64,000 nt of DNA from Butyrivibrio sp. CB08 (GTDB taxonomy: Bacteria > Bacillota > Clostridia > Lachnospirales > Lachnospiraceae), in assembly GCF_003625485.1 (NCBI RefSeq), contig NZ_RAIR01000001.1, positions 372,001-436,000 of the forward strand. Direction: 5' to 3'. This document shows, piece by piece, positions 8,780 through 17,783 of the stretch; position 1 is the stretch's first letter; each line of letters begins with the position of its first letter. The notes under the pieces are model-generated. The model was not told the DNA's origin, searched no databases, and saw nothing but the letters and a program-made list of their open reading frames with translations. The position numbers and the translations under genes are program-made.

Positions 8780-9649
8780 TTATCTCTCTGAACCCCAGAA
8801 GAACAGGCCCAGCATTCCAGGTCCTACATGGGCTCCGGAAAATGGCTCGTGGACGCAGATCCTGATGTTGGCGCTTGGGTTAATGTCTCTTACAAGAGTT
8901 GCCAGAGCCTTGGCGTCATCCGGACAGTCGCCGTGAGAAATGAATACGGTGTTACTGTTATCTAATGTATCGATGTGCTTCTCTGCATACTTTTTCGCTA
9001 TGAAATCAATGGAAGCTTTTCTACCTCTTACCTTGCCGCAGGAGATGATATGTCCTGTGCTGTCACCAAAGAGAATAGGCTTGATGTTCAGCATTGTTCC
9101 GATGCTGGCAGCAGCTCCTGAAACTCTTCCTGTCTTTTTAAGGAATCCAAGGTCATCCACTGTAAAGTACTGGCATGCGTGAGGAACAGCTTCGTCAAGG
9201 ATAGTAGCTGCCTCTCTGCAGCTTGCTCCCTGTGCGCTAAGTGCAGCGGCCTTAATTGCAAGAAGTCCTGATCCAAAACCGCATCCCTTAGAATCAACGA
9301 TATGAACGAATCTATCAGGGAATTCCTCCATAAGTTCATCAGCAGCAAGATGTGCAGCGTTATAGGTTCCGCTGATACCTGATGCCATGGCGATATAAAC
9401 TATATCTTCACCCTCTTCAAGAACAGGCCTGAAGTGTGTCATGAAAAGATCTGTATTTAAAAGGCTGGTCTGTGCAGACTTGCCATTACGTAGTCCTTCA
9501 TAAAATGTGTGGGAATCAAATGTCTCGATATCCCCGGAGTACTCAACCTGTTCTCCGTCCAGTAAATAGCTGCAAGGCAGAAGTCTTATGCCCTCAAGCT
9601 TATCTTTGGGAAGATTGGCACTTCCATCTGTAAAAACAACAAAGCTCAT
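8780..9649 (-). CDS. DegV family fatty-acid-binding protein
   Basis: A 289-residue DegV protein. The start is the ATG at 9649, supported by GGAGGGG eight to ten bases upstream on the minus strand; a longer open frame extends to 9700 without such support. The N-terminus SFVVFTDGSANLP matches the DegV signature (TDS/TDGSAxL), and GISGTYNAA in the middle matches the second conserved loop. DegV/FakB proteins bind a single fatty acid in a deep pocket and present it to a FakA kinase for phospholipid synthesis; no fakA is in the window. It is divergent from the RNA methyltransferase gene (77 bases apart) and ends at the shared terminator. Confidence 0.9.
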   Translation of the reverse strand: MSFVVFTDGSANLPKDKLEGIRLLPCSYLLDGEQVEYSGDIETFDSHTFYEGLRNGKSAQTSLLNTDLFMTHFRPVLEEGEDIVYIAMASGISGTYNAAHLAADELMEEFPDRFVHIVDSKGCGFGSGLLAIKAAALSAQGASCREAATILDEAVPHACQYFTVDDLGFLKKTGRVSGAAASIGTMLNIKPILFGDSTGHIISCGKVRGRKASIDFIAKKYAEKHIDTLDNSNTVFISHGDCPDDAKALATLVRDINPSANIRICVHEPFSGAHVGPGMLGLFFWGSER

Positions 9650-9726
9650 GTTACCCCTCCAAAACATCGTAGTGATATTAATATACCATATTTCTTGCAA
9701 TAATTTCTCATTAAGGAGAAAATAGA

Positions 9727-10605
9727 TTGTGGTTTAATAAGAGCATGGAACGGAGCAATAAACATAAGGTGAATAGTAAAGACAGAATAATTCATGTTGA
9801 TAATATAAATACTCCTGACCTTTCCATCTATCACGAGTATTCGGAGAATCAGCTCTACCACCTGTATGAACCAGAGCTTGGGATATTTATCGCAGAGAGC
9901 CCAAAGGTCATCGGAAGGGCGTTGGATGCCGGGTACGAGCCCATATCTCTTTTGATAGAAGAAAGTCAGATGAACAAGGAAGCAGCAGGTCTTGTAGAGA
10001 GGGCGCTTAGAGACTACGAGGTGCCAATCTATGTTGCGGCGGAAGAAATTCTTTTGCAGATAACAGGCTACAACCTGACAAGGGGAGTGCTGTGTGCGAT
10101 TCGGAGAAAAGAGCTTTTGTCAGTGGCAGATGTGGTCCAGGGAGCAAGGCGCATCGCAGTTCTTGAGAATGTAACCAATCCTACCAACATCGGAGCTATT
10201 GTAAGAAGCGCCGTGGCTCTTGGAATGGATGCAGTTCTTTTTAACAAAGGATGCTCAGATCCGCTGTATAGAAGGGCTGCCAGGGTATCCATGGGAACCA
10301 TATTTCAGGCGCCGTACACTTTTTTACCAGAGAAAAGAGAAATGGAGTGCCTAAGAGAACTTGGCTTTAAGTCAGTAGCCATGGCACTTAGAAACGACAC
10401 TAAAGATATTGACGACATGGAACTTAGATGTCAGGATAAACTTGCGATCTTTCTTGGGGCAGAAGGAGAGGGTCTTCTTCCTGAGACGATTGCAGCCTGT
10501 GACTACTGCGTCAAGATACCCATGTATCACGGGGCGGATTCACTTAATGTGGCGGCAGCCAGTGCTGTTGCCTTTTGGGAGTTATCAAAAACTATTGGGG
10601 AATAA
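9727..10605 (+). CDS. RNA 2'-O-methyltransferase, TrmH (SpoU) family
   Basis: A 292-residue SpoU-type methyltransferase that transfers a methyl group from S-adenosylmethionine to a ribose 2'-OH in tRNA or rRNA. The three family motifs are present: NPTNIGAIVRSAVALGMDAV (motif 1), IFLGAEGEGL (motif 2) and IPMYHGADSLNVAAASAVAF (motif 3), which make the trefoil knot that binds the cofactor. A substrate-binding N-terminal domain of some 120 residues precedes it. The start is TTG at 9727: AAGGAGA at 9713-9719 is 7 bases upstream, whereas the first ATG (9745) is 25 bases away. The target RNA cannot be told from sequence. The next gene begins 6 bases after the stop. Confidence 0.88.
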   Translation: MWFNKSMERSNKHKVNSKDRIIHVDNINTPDLSIYHEYSENQLYHLYEPELGIFIAESPKVIGRALDAGYEPISLLIEESQMNKEAAGLVERALRDYEVPIYVAAEEILLQITGYNLTRGVLCAIRRKELLSVADVVQGARRIAVLENVTNPTNIGAIVRSAVALGMDAVLFNKGCSDPLYRRAARVSMGTIFQAPYTFLPEKREMECLRELGFKSVAMALRNDTKDIDDMELRCQDKLAIFLGAEGEGLLPETIAACDYCVKIPMYHGADSLNVAAASAVAFWELSKTIGE

Positions 10606-10610
10606 AAACT

Positions 10611-12467
10611 ATGGCTAATCTTTCATTACTTGTATTTCCACTTGCGATCTTTGTGCTTGTTTTCTGGGGAGCAAAGATTGCGCCAAAGGGGGAGTTTTCA
10701 GCAAAATATCTGGAGAGGGATCAGATGATGACCATGCGTACCTTCGCATGTTTTTCTATCATCCTTCATCACTTAACCCAGAGGATCACCAATTACGGTT
10801 CAATAGGTAAGGGACCTATCACTCTTTACAACCATATAGGTTTTCTCTTTACTGCTATATTCTTCTTCAGTTCCGGATATGGTCTTTTGTACAGTTATCT
10901 TAATAAGAAAAACTACCTTGATGGTTTTCTTAGAAAGAGACTGTCTGCTGTTCTTGTGCCATTTATCCTGGTGAACATCGTTACGATCTTAGTCAATCGT
11001 ATCGCCTACAAAAAGGGCGTTCACGACAATTTCCTTCTTACATTAAAACAGGTTCTTGGAATTGAGCTCCTTGATGGAAACGGATGGTTCATCGTTGAGA
11101 TCATCGTTTTCTATGTGCTTTTTACAGCTCTGTTTTCTATATTCAAAAATAAAGATGTGTCCTTAACACTTCTTATCCTGTGCGTCTTTGCTGTGATAGC
11201 CTTCTCGTTCTTCAGGGGTCACGACTACGATGACTACAAGGAGACATACTTTATGGGAGAGTGGTGGTTTAACTCAACCATCACCTTTGTCTATGGACTT
11301 TTATATGCCAGGTTCAAAGATAAGATAGAGGCCTTCTTTAAGAAGCACTACAGCGAACTTCTTATCTCATTTTTCTTCCTGACTTTTATCACTACCTATC
11401 TTGGAATAGCATTCAACTACATGTTCGGTTACTATCACGAGATGCTTCCAACATACAGGACTGACGCTCTCATCACACTGATCGCCCAGTCCATCAACTG
11501 TCTTGTGTTTGTGACGTTCCTGCTTCTTATTAATCTGAAGATCGCAGTTGGAAACGGAGCCCTTGAGTATTTTGGTAAGCTCCAGCTCATGATCTTTTTG
11601 GTTCATGGATACTTTGTAAGGATAGTGTTTGACCACACCAAGATTGGACATTTTAAGTGGTACCTTCTGGTGTTTATCTGTTCCTATGCGGTTTCCGCAG
11701 TTCTTGGACTACTTTCTTATCTTATAAGAAAGAAGCTAACGGACCTTCTCTGCGCCATAGATATCAAGAAGTTTGGGGGTAAGACAATTACCTATATTCT
11801 GGCAGCAGCTCTTGTGGGAGCCATGATCTTTTTTGCCGGAAAGGCCATCGCCATCAGCAGGTACTACGATCAGGAGATGAAGGTCTTAAGGTCCTGCAGC
11901 GAAGGAGACGTTGTATACTTTGGACGATTTGACACTAATGGATCCCGCCTAGGAAGGGAGAGACTTGAGTGGATAGTTCTTCAAAATGACGGGAAGAGAG
12001 TATGTCTTTTGACAAAACAGGGAATCGCAAGCGGGTACCTGAATCAGAAATACGAGGAAGTTTCTTGGGAGGGCTCTGATCTAAGGCAGAGACTAAACTC
12101 TGAGGAGTTCACCAAAATCTTCAACGAGAAAGAACTGGCAAGGATTATAGAGAGAAAGGGAGAGGTGCTTTCTCTTTTATCTGCAGATGAAGCAGCCAGG
12201 TATTTCGCAACGGACCACGACAGGGAGCTTTCGATAACAGATATCGCAGAGGCTGGTGGCTGCAACGTAAACGTCCTTAGTAAGGCCAACAACTGGGACA
12301 ACAAGGGCTACAGATCCTCCTGGTGGTGGCTCAAGGGCGACTTTGGAAAAAAAGCTATCACTTCACCGATAGTTACTGTAGACGGTCAGATAAGCATGAC
12401 TGAGCGTTATGTCAATAAGCCAGGCGGCGCCATAAGGCCTGTTATCTGGGTTGATATCTCAAATTAA
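10611..12467 (+). CDS. Acyltransferase_3 membrane protein fused to DUF6273 domain
   Basis: A 618-residue fusion. Residues 1 to about 420 form a multi-pass acyltransferase_3-like domain (about ten hydrophobic segments); the first helix pair carries MMTMRTFACFSIILHHL, where the paired histidines match the usual catalytic R/H region of the family. Such proteins acetylate or otherwise acylate surface polysaccharides. Residues 423-618 match DUF6273: GDVVYFGRF, then EWIVLQNDGKRVCLLT, SWEGSDLRQRLNSEEF and a closing PVIWVDI. DUF6273 is common in Lachnospiraceae, usually on secreted or membrane proteins. ATG 10611 is chosen as start; an upstream TTG at 10575 lacks a ribosome site. The ribosome site of 10611 is itself weak (GGGG at 10597-10600), so coupling to the upstream methyltransferase gene is possible. 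Confidence 0.8.
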   Translation: MANLSLLVFPLAIFVLVFWGAKIAPKGEFSAKYLERDQMMTMRTFACFSIILHHLTQRITNYGSIGKGPITLYNHIGFLFTAIFFFSSGYGLLYSYLNKKNYLDGFLRKRLSAVLVPFILVNIVTILVNRIAYKKGVHDNFLLTLKQVLGIELLDGNGWFIVEIIVFYVLFTALFSIFKNKDVSLTLLILCVFAVIAFSFFRGHDYDDYKETYFMGEWWFNSTITFVYGLLYARFKDKIEAFFKKHYSELLISFFFLTFITTYLGIAFNYMFGYYHEMLPTYRTDALITLIAQSINCLVFVTFLLLINLKIAVGNGALEYFGKLQLMIFLVHGYFVRIVFDHTKIGHFKWYLLVFICSYAVSAVLGLLSYLIRKKLTDLLCAIDIKKFGGKTITYILAAALVGAMIFFAGKAIAISRYYDQEMKVLRSCSEGDVVYFGRFDTNGSRLGRERLEWIVLQNDGKRVCLLTKQGIASGYLNQKYEEVSWEGSDLRQRLNSEEFTKIFNEKELARIIERKGEVLSLLSADEAARYFATDHDRELSITDIAEAGGCNVNVLSKANNWDNKGYRSSWWWLKGDFGKKAITSPIVTVDGQISMTERYVNKPGGAIRPVIWVDISN

Positions 12468-12494
12468 GCCAGTTTGCTGCTTTAACACGTTAGC

Positions 12495-12523
12495 TTGATT
12501 AAAATTAACATGCAATGTATAAT
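12495..12523 (+). promoter_or_regulatory. Sigma-A-type promoter for the oligopeptidase/Opp region
   Basis: TTGATT at 12495-12500 and TATAAT at 12518-12523 are separated by exactly 17 bases, in the AT-rich gap upstream of the M3 peptidase gene. Confidence 0.7.
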
Positions 12524-12589
12524 GATTCGGTTACTCTATTTATTAAAATATTAAAATTATATTAAATTTTGGAAAGCAGGTTTTTGCAT

Positions 12590-14263
12590 ATGAAATGCTC
12601 TGAAATGCCCTACACAAGGGTAAATATGGACGATGTAAAAAGCTTTTTTGAAAAGCTCATTGAGGACAGCAAAAACGCCAAGAGCGGAGAAGAACAGTTC
12701 GAGCTTCATAAAAAATATTACGAATTTATCGGAGACGTTTACACCAACTTAAAGCTTGGTGTATTCAGACACAATATCGATACAACAGAGGAGTTCTACT
12801 CCAAGGAGAACGACTATATCGATGAGATAACTCCTCTTATCAGTAAGTACTCAAACGACTACAATAAGGTTTTGTTTGAGTCACCATTTAGGCCTTATCT
12901 TGAGGACAAGATCAGCAAGGTGGCCTTTAAAAACATTGAGCTTCAGAACAATTCTATTGATGAGAAGATCCTTCCTCTTATGCAGGAGGAGAACGCTCTT
13001 ATCAGTAAGTACGACAAGCTCATTGCTTCAGCTAAGATCCCATTTAATGGAGAAGAGCTCAATATTTCACTTCTTCGTAAATACCTTACTGACAAGGACA
13101 GAGACGTTAGAAAGAGAGCATGGAACGCCCTTTCAGAGTACTTCCAGTCAGTTACTTCAGAGATAGATGATATCTACGATCAGCTTGTTAAGAACAGGAC
13201 CAGGCAGGCTAAAGAGCTTGGTTATGAAACTTACGTTGAGCTTGGCTACAACAGGATGATGAGAAACTCCTACAGAAGAGCCGAGGTTGAGAACTTCAGG
13301 AAGCAGATCAGAGAGTCCTTCGTTCCTTTTGTTGTTAAGATTCAGGAACAGCGTAAAAAGCAGATCGAAGTAGATGATCTTAAATACTACGACAACGACA
13401 TGTTCTTCAAGGAGGGTAACCCTGCTCCAACAGGTACTCCTGAAGAGATCATGAAGGCTGGACAGCAGATGTATTCTGAGCTTTCACCTGAGACCAAGGA
13501 GTTCTTTGATTTCATGATCGAGAATGAGCTCTTTGATGTTCTTGGAAGAAAGACCAAGAAGGCTGGCGGATACATGGATTTCCTTCCCAAGTATAAGTCA
13601 CCTATCATCTTTGCTAACTTCAACGGAACCAGCGGAGACGTTGATGTAATTACCCACGAGTGCGGACATGCATTCCAGGGCTACGTTACAAGAAACGACG
13701 AGATAACAGAGCACAACGACATCACCATGGAGACAGCTGAGATCCACTCAATGTCCATGGAGTACTTTACATATGGCTGGATGGACAGATTCTTTGGAGA
13801 CAGAGCACCTGATTACCTCAAGATGCATCTTCAGGATTCCATCACCTTCATCCCTTACGGATGCATGGTTGATGAGTTCCAGCACATTATTTACGACAAT
13901 CCTGATATGACACCTGCAGAGCGCAAGAACGTCTGGAAGGAACTTGAAAAGACCTACAGACCATGGCTCGACTTTGACAATGATCCTTTCTTTGGAGAAG
14001 GCGGTTACTGGCAGAGACAGGGACATATCTTCTGGAATCCTTTCTACTATATTGATTATGTACTTGCCAGCGTAGTTGCCATGCAGTTCAAGGTATGGAT
14101 GGATAAGGATTACAAGGATGCCTGGGATCATTACCTTGCCCTTTGCAAACTTTCAGCCAAGGACTTCTATGAAGAGGAACTTGCCCAGGTTGGCTTAAAG
14201 AGCCCATTCAAGGACGGCACTATTGACGGCCTTGTTCAAAATATGAGCGAAAAAGTGTTTTAA
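12590..14263 (+). CDS. Oligoendopeptidase, M3 (PepF) family
   Basis: A 557-residue zinc metallopeptidase of family M3. The zinc site is HECGH at residues 356-360 (His356, Glu357, His360), with the third ligand glutamate in ETAEIHSMSMEY downstream. The start ATG 12590 gives the typical N-terminus MKCSEMPYTR; GCAGG at 12576-12580 is 9 bases upstream, while a TTG at 12569 would add seven residues without a site. There is no signal peptide, so it cuts short peptides in the cytoplasm. The Opp peptide-binding lipoprotein gene begins 11 bases after its stop, so uptake and cleavage of peptides are probably co-transcribed from the promoter at 12495-12523. Confidence 0.93.
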   Translation: MKCSEMPYTRVNMDDVKSFFEKLIEDSKNAKSGEEQFELHKKYYEFIGDVYTNLKLGVFRHNIDTTEEFYSKENDYIDEITPLISKYSNDYNKVLFESPFRPYLEDKISKVAFKNIELQNNSIDEKILPLMQEENALISKYDKLIASAKIPFNGEELNISLLRKYLTDKDRDVRKRAWNALSEYFQSVTSEIDDIYDQLVKNRTRQAKELGYETYVELGYNRMMRNSYRRAEVENFRKQIRESFVPFVVKIQEQRKKQIEVDDLKYYDNDMFFKEGNPAPTGTPEEIMKAGQQMYSELSPETKEFFDFMIENELFDVLGRKTKKAGGYMDFLPKYKSPIIFANFNGTSGDVDVITHECGHAFQGYVTRNDEITEHNDITMETAEIHSMSMEYFTYGWMDRFFGDRAPDYLKMHLQDSITFIPYGCMVDEFQHIIYDNPDMTPAERKNVWKELEKTYRPWLDFDNDPFFGEGGYWQRQGHIFWNPFYYIDYVLASVVAMQFKVWMDKDYKDAWDHYLALCKLSAKDFYEEELAQVGLKSPFKDGTIDGLVQNMSEKVF

Positions 14264-14274
14264 GGAGGGAAAAT

Positions 14275-16662
14275 ATGAAAAACAGAAACAAAGTGTTGTC
14301 TGCTCTTCTTGCCGGTGCTCTTGTTCTTTCAACAGCAGCATGTGGCGCACAGGCTCCATCTGACAATCAGCCTGCAGACACACAGACATCTGAGTCAGCT
14401 CCAGCAGATACAGCAGAAGCTACTCAGGAAGAACCAGTTGCAGCAGGAAGCGATGCTCCACTTGTAATCGCAGAGGATGATTTCTCTGAGAAATTCAGTG
14501 AGTTTTTCTGCGCAAGCGTACCAGATCAGCGTGTAGCTGATATGACCGCTGTATCTCTTTTAGAGAATGACCGTGCAGGTGAGCTCATCTACAACGGTAT
14601 TGAGGGTGAAACAAAGAGCTACAACGGAACAGATTATACTTATGAAGGAATTTCAGACTGCGTAGTTACAGAAAACGCAGACGGAACAGTTGATTATGAC
14701 TTCAAGCTTCGTGAGGGTGTTAAGTTCTCAGATGGCGAGGAGCTCACAGCTGATGACGTTATCTTTTCATATTATGTATTCTTAGACCCATCATACGATG
14801 GAAGCGGTTCAACATACGCTCTTCCTATCAAGGGACTTGAGGCATACAGAAGCGGTTCAGACACACTCTTTAATCTTCTTCTTAAGGGTGGCGCTGAAAA
14901 CACAGACTTTACATTCTTTACAGAAGAGCAGCAGAAGCAGTTCTTCGAGAAGGATCTTCCAGACGCTGGTGCTAAGTTTGCTCAGTCAATCGCAGACTAC
15001 TGCACATCTAAGGGATACCTTGCTGAGAACGAGGCAGTAGCCAAGGACTCTATCGCAAATGGTATGGCTAACTGGGGATTTGCTAAGGACAATGGTGATG
15101 GAACAATCACAACAACAGCTACTGGAACAGACTTTGATGTAGCTGGTGGCAAGGCTCCTACAGCTGAGGATTTCTTCAACGAGATGCTCGCAGCTTACGA
15201 CAATGACGTTGCTACACTTTCTTCAACAGAGAAGGCTGACAACGAAGTCCTTGATTATCTTCCAGATGATTACAGAGTAGCTATTTCTACAGGTGATTCT
15301 GTAGATTACGTTGAGGGTATCCAGAAGGTTAACGACTACGAGGTTAAGGTTACTCTTACAGAAGTAGATGCTACAGCTATTTATCAGCTCGCTATCATGG
15401 TTCAGCCTATGCACTACTATGGTGATGCAAGCAAGTATGACTATGATGCTCACAAGTTCGGATTTGAGAAGGGCGACCTTTCAAGCGTTCGTGCTAAGAC
15501 AACAACTCCTATGGGAGCTGGCCCTTACAAGTTCGAGAAGTTTGAGAACAAGATCGTTTATCTTACAGCTAATGAGAACTACTGGAGAGGCGTTCCTGTA
15601 ACTAAGAACCTTCAGTTCAAGGTTACATCAAATGCCGACAAGGAGAGCGGTGTAGTTCAGGGAACAATCGATATCTCTGATCCATCAGCTTCCAAGTCAG
15701 CTCTTGAGCAGATCGCTGGTGAGAACTCAAATGGTGAGCTCTCAGGTGACAAGCTTACAACAGTTCTTACTGACTACAGAGGATATGGTTACATCGGAAT
15801 GAACTCACAGAACGTTTGCGTTGGTGGTGAGAACGGTTCTGAGGCATCCAAGAACCTCAGAAAGGCAATTGCAACTGTTATCTCTGTATACCGTGATGTT
15901 ACAATCGACTCTTACTACGGAGAGGCAGCTTCAGTTATCAACTATCCTATCTCTAACACATCATGGGCAGCACCTCAGGCTTCAGATCCTGATTACAAGG
16001 TTGCTTTCTCAGTTGATGTTGACGGTAATGACATCTACACAGCTGGCATGTCAGAGGATGAGAAGTACGCTGCAGCTCTTCAGGCAGCACTTGGATACTT
16101 CGAGGCAGCTGGCTACACAGTTAAGGATGGTAAGCTTACAGCAGCTCCTTCAGGAGCTAAGATGGGCTACGAGATCATGATCGGCGGTGGCGGATCAGGA
16201 GATCACCCTTCATTTGGTATCCTTACAGCAGCTTCAGAAGCACTTAAGACAATTGGTTTTGATCTTACAATCAACGACCTTTCAGACACATCAATCATGT
16301 GGAATGCACTTGAGGCTGGTACAGCAGAGCTTTGGTGCGCAGCTTGGCAGACAACTCTTGATCCTGATATGTTCCAGATCTATCACTCAGAGGGTGGTAG
16401 CGCTGGTCACTACAGAATCTACTCAGATGACCTTGATAAGCTCGTTCTTGAGGCTAGAACTGTAACAGATCAGGCAGTTCGTAAGGCTCTCTACAAAGAG
16501 GCCCTTGACTACGTTGTTGATTTTGCATGCGAGATCCCTGTATATCAGAGACAGGATTGCACAATCTACAGCACAGAGAGAGTAAATGTTGACTCTATCA
16601 CACCAGATCAGACAACATACTACACATTTATGAATGAGATCCACAAAATAGCTATGAACTGA
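14275..16662 (+). CDS. Peptide ABC transporter, binding lipoprotein (OppA type, enlarged)
   Basis: A 795-residue family 5 solute-binding lipoprotein. The signal peptide ends in a lipobox (STAAC, Cys23), followed by an acidic and Ser/Thr-rich linker. SBP_bac_5 features are clear: DYDFKLREGVKFSDGEELTADDV at about 142-164, then GPYKFEKFENKIVYL and the C-terminal half with DPDMFQIYHS. OppA proteins are usually 530-600 residues; the extra length here is mainly an insertion at about 190-346 between SYYVFLDPS and YEVKVTL. It lies 11 bases behind the M3 peptidase gene, with AAGGAGGG before the ATG. Binding of oligopeptides is the usual role; other family 5 ligands (nickel chelates, sugars) are less likely next to a peptidase. 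Confidence 0.9.
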   Translation: MKNRNKVLSALLAGALVLSTAACGAQAPSDNQPADTQTSESAPADTAEATQEEPVAAGSDAPLVIAEDDFSEKFSEFFCASVPDQRVADMTAVSLLENDRAGELIYNGIEGETKSYNGTDYTYEGISDCVVTENADGTVDYDFKLREGVKFSDGEELTADDVIFSYYVFLDPSYDGSGSTYALPIKGLEAYRSGSDTLFNLLLKGGAENTDFTFFTEEQQKQFFEKDLPDAGAKFAQSIADYCTSKGYLAENEAVAKDSIANGMANWGFAKDNGDGTITTTATGTDFDVAGGKAPTAEDFFNEMLAAYDNDVATLSSTEKADNEVLDYLPDDYRVAISTGDSVDYVEGIQKVNDYEVKVTLTEVDATAIYQLAIMVQPMHYYGDASKYDYDAHKFGFEKGDLSSVRAKTTTPMGAGPYKFEKFENKIVYLTANENYWRGVPVTKNLQFKVTSNADKESGVVQGTIDISDPSASKSALEQIAGENSNGELSGDKLTTVLTDYRGYGYIGMNSQNVCVGGENGSEASKNLRKAIATVISVYRDVTIDSYYGEAASVINYPISNTSWAAPQASDPDYKVAFSVDVDGNDIYTAGMSEDEKYAAALQAALGYFEAAGYTVKDGKLTAAPSGAKMGYEIMIGGGGSGDHPSFGILTAASEALKTIGFDLTINDLSDTSIMWNALEAGTAELWCAAWQTTLDPDMFQIYHSEGGSAGHYRIYSDDLDKLVLEARTVTDQAVRKALYKEALDYVVDFACEIPVYQRQDCTIYSTERVNVDSITPDQTTYYTFMNEIHKIAMN

Positions 16663-16691
16663 TATTTGCCAGTTATTGGCATAGTTTTGGT

Positions 16692-16733
16692 GGCGGATCG
16701 CAGTGCACGACAGTGCACTGCGATTTGTGCGCC
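16692..16733 (+). other. Intercistronic stem-loop between binding-protein and permease genes
   Basis: A perfect 12-bp stem (16697-16708 with 16713-16724, loop GACA), extended by GGCG/CGCC at the base after a small bulge. No T-run follows directly; a T-rich stretch begins at 16744. Such hairpins protect the upstream mRNA or partly stop transcription, keeping binding protein above permease levels. Confidence 0.8.
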
Positions 16734-16779
16734 AATGAAATGTATTTTTCTCTTTTACTAGATAAGGAGCACCACAACA

Positions 16780-17766
16780 ATGAAGAAGTTTATCATTAGA
16801 AGACTACTAATATCTGTTGTTCTTCTATTCTTTGTATCAATGATCATTTACACAATCATGCGTCTGATGCCAACATCATATGTGGAGACCCAGGCGATGA
16901 CATTATCACAAAGACCAGGGTCAAAGTCATACCAGGAGTGGGTAGATCAGCTTAACATGCAGTATGGTCTTGATACTGGTATCGTACAGGGATATTTTAA
17001 ATGGGCTTCTAAGGCTATTAAACTTGATTTTGGCGATTCCTGGTATTTCAACCAGCCAGTTCTTCAGAAATTCGGAAATGTAATCTGGTATTCATTTGCG
17101 CTTGGACTTGCTGCATTTGTTATCGAGGTTTTGATTGCTATTCCTGCGGGAATCATTGCAGCCAGAAAACAGTATTCACTTGCAGATTACGCGATCACAG
17201 TTATTGCGCTTATTGGTATTTCACTTCCAAGCTTTTTCTTTGCTACGATTTTGAAATATATCTTTTCCATTAAGCTGGGATGGGTTGATCTCTACGGTAT
17301 TGTAAGCCGTATGCATGAGTCAATGTCCGACACTGGAAAAGTTTTAGATATGGTAAGACACATGATCCTTCCTACACTCACACTTGTTGTAGTTAGTATC
17401 GGAAGTCTTATGCGTTATACACGTGCCAACATGCTTGAAGTTCTCAATTCTGATTACATCAGAACTGCAAGAGCTAAGGGCCTTTCTGAGAACCGTGTCA
17501 TCAATCATCACGCTTTCAGAAATACACTTATCCCTATCGTTACACTGCTTGGCGGATCACTTCCAGGACTCTTTGGTGGAGCTATGATCACAGAGACTCT
17601 TTTCCAGATCCCTGGTATCGGATACACCTTCTATCAGTGCGTAACACAGGGTGATATTCCTTTTGTTATGTTCTACATGGTATTTATGGCAGTTCTTATA
17701 CTGCTTGGTAACCTCATCGCAGATATCACATACGCTCTGGTTGACCCTAGAGTTCGAGTAAATTAA
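16780..17766 (+). CDS. Peptide ABC transporter permease, OppB type
   Basis: A 328-residue permease of the OppB/DppB subfamily. The N-terminus FIIRRLLISVVLLFFVSMIIYTIMRLMP is the typical first membrane helix, followed by the extracytoplasmic segment with MQYGLD and the six-helix core. The ATPase-contact loop is DYIRTARAKGLSENRVINHHAFRN in the C-terminal third. AAGGAG at 16764-16769 sits 10 bases before the ATG. It is separated from the binding-protein gene by the hairpin at 16692-16733, and an OppC-type permease gene follows after 17 bases. Size is normal for the family, in contrast to its partner. Confidence 0.92.
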   Translation: MKKFIIRRLLISVVLLFFVSMIIYTIMRLMPTSYVETQAMTLSQRPGSKSYQEWVDQLNMQYGLDTGIVQGYFKWASKAIKLDFGDSWYFNQPVLQKFGNVIWYSFALGLAAFVIEVLIAIPAGIIAARKQYSLADYAITVIALIGISLPSFFFATILKYIFSIKLGWVDLYGIVSRMHESMSDTGKVLDMVRHMILPTLTLVVVSIGSLMRYTRANMLEVLNSDYIRTARAKGLSENRVINHHAFRNTLIPIVTLLGGSLPGLFGGAMITETLFQIPGIGYTFYQCVTQGDIPFVMFYMVFMAVLILLGNLIADITYALVDPRVRVN

Positions 17767-17783
17767 GAAAGGAGGAAGAGCAG

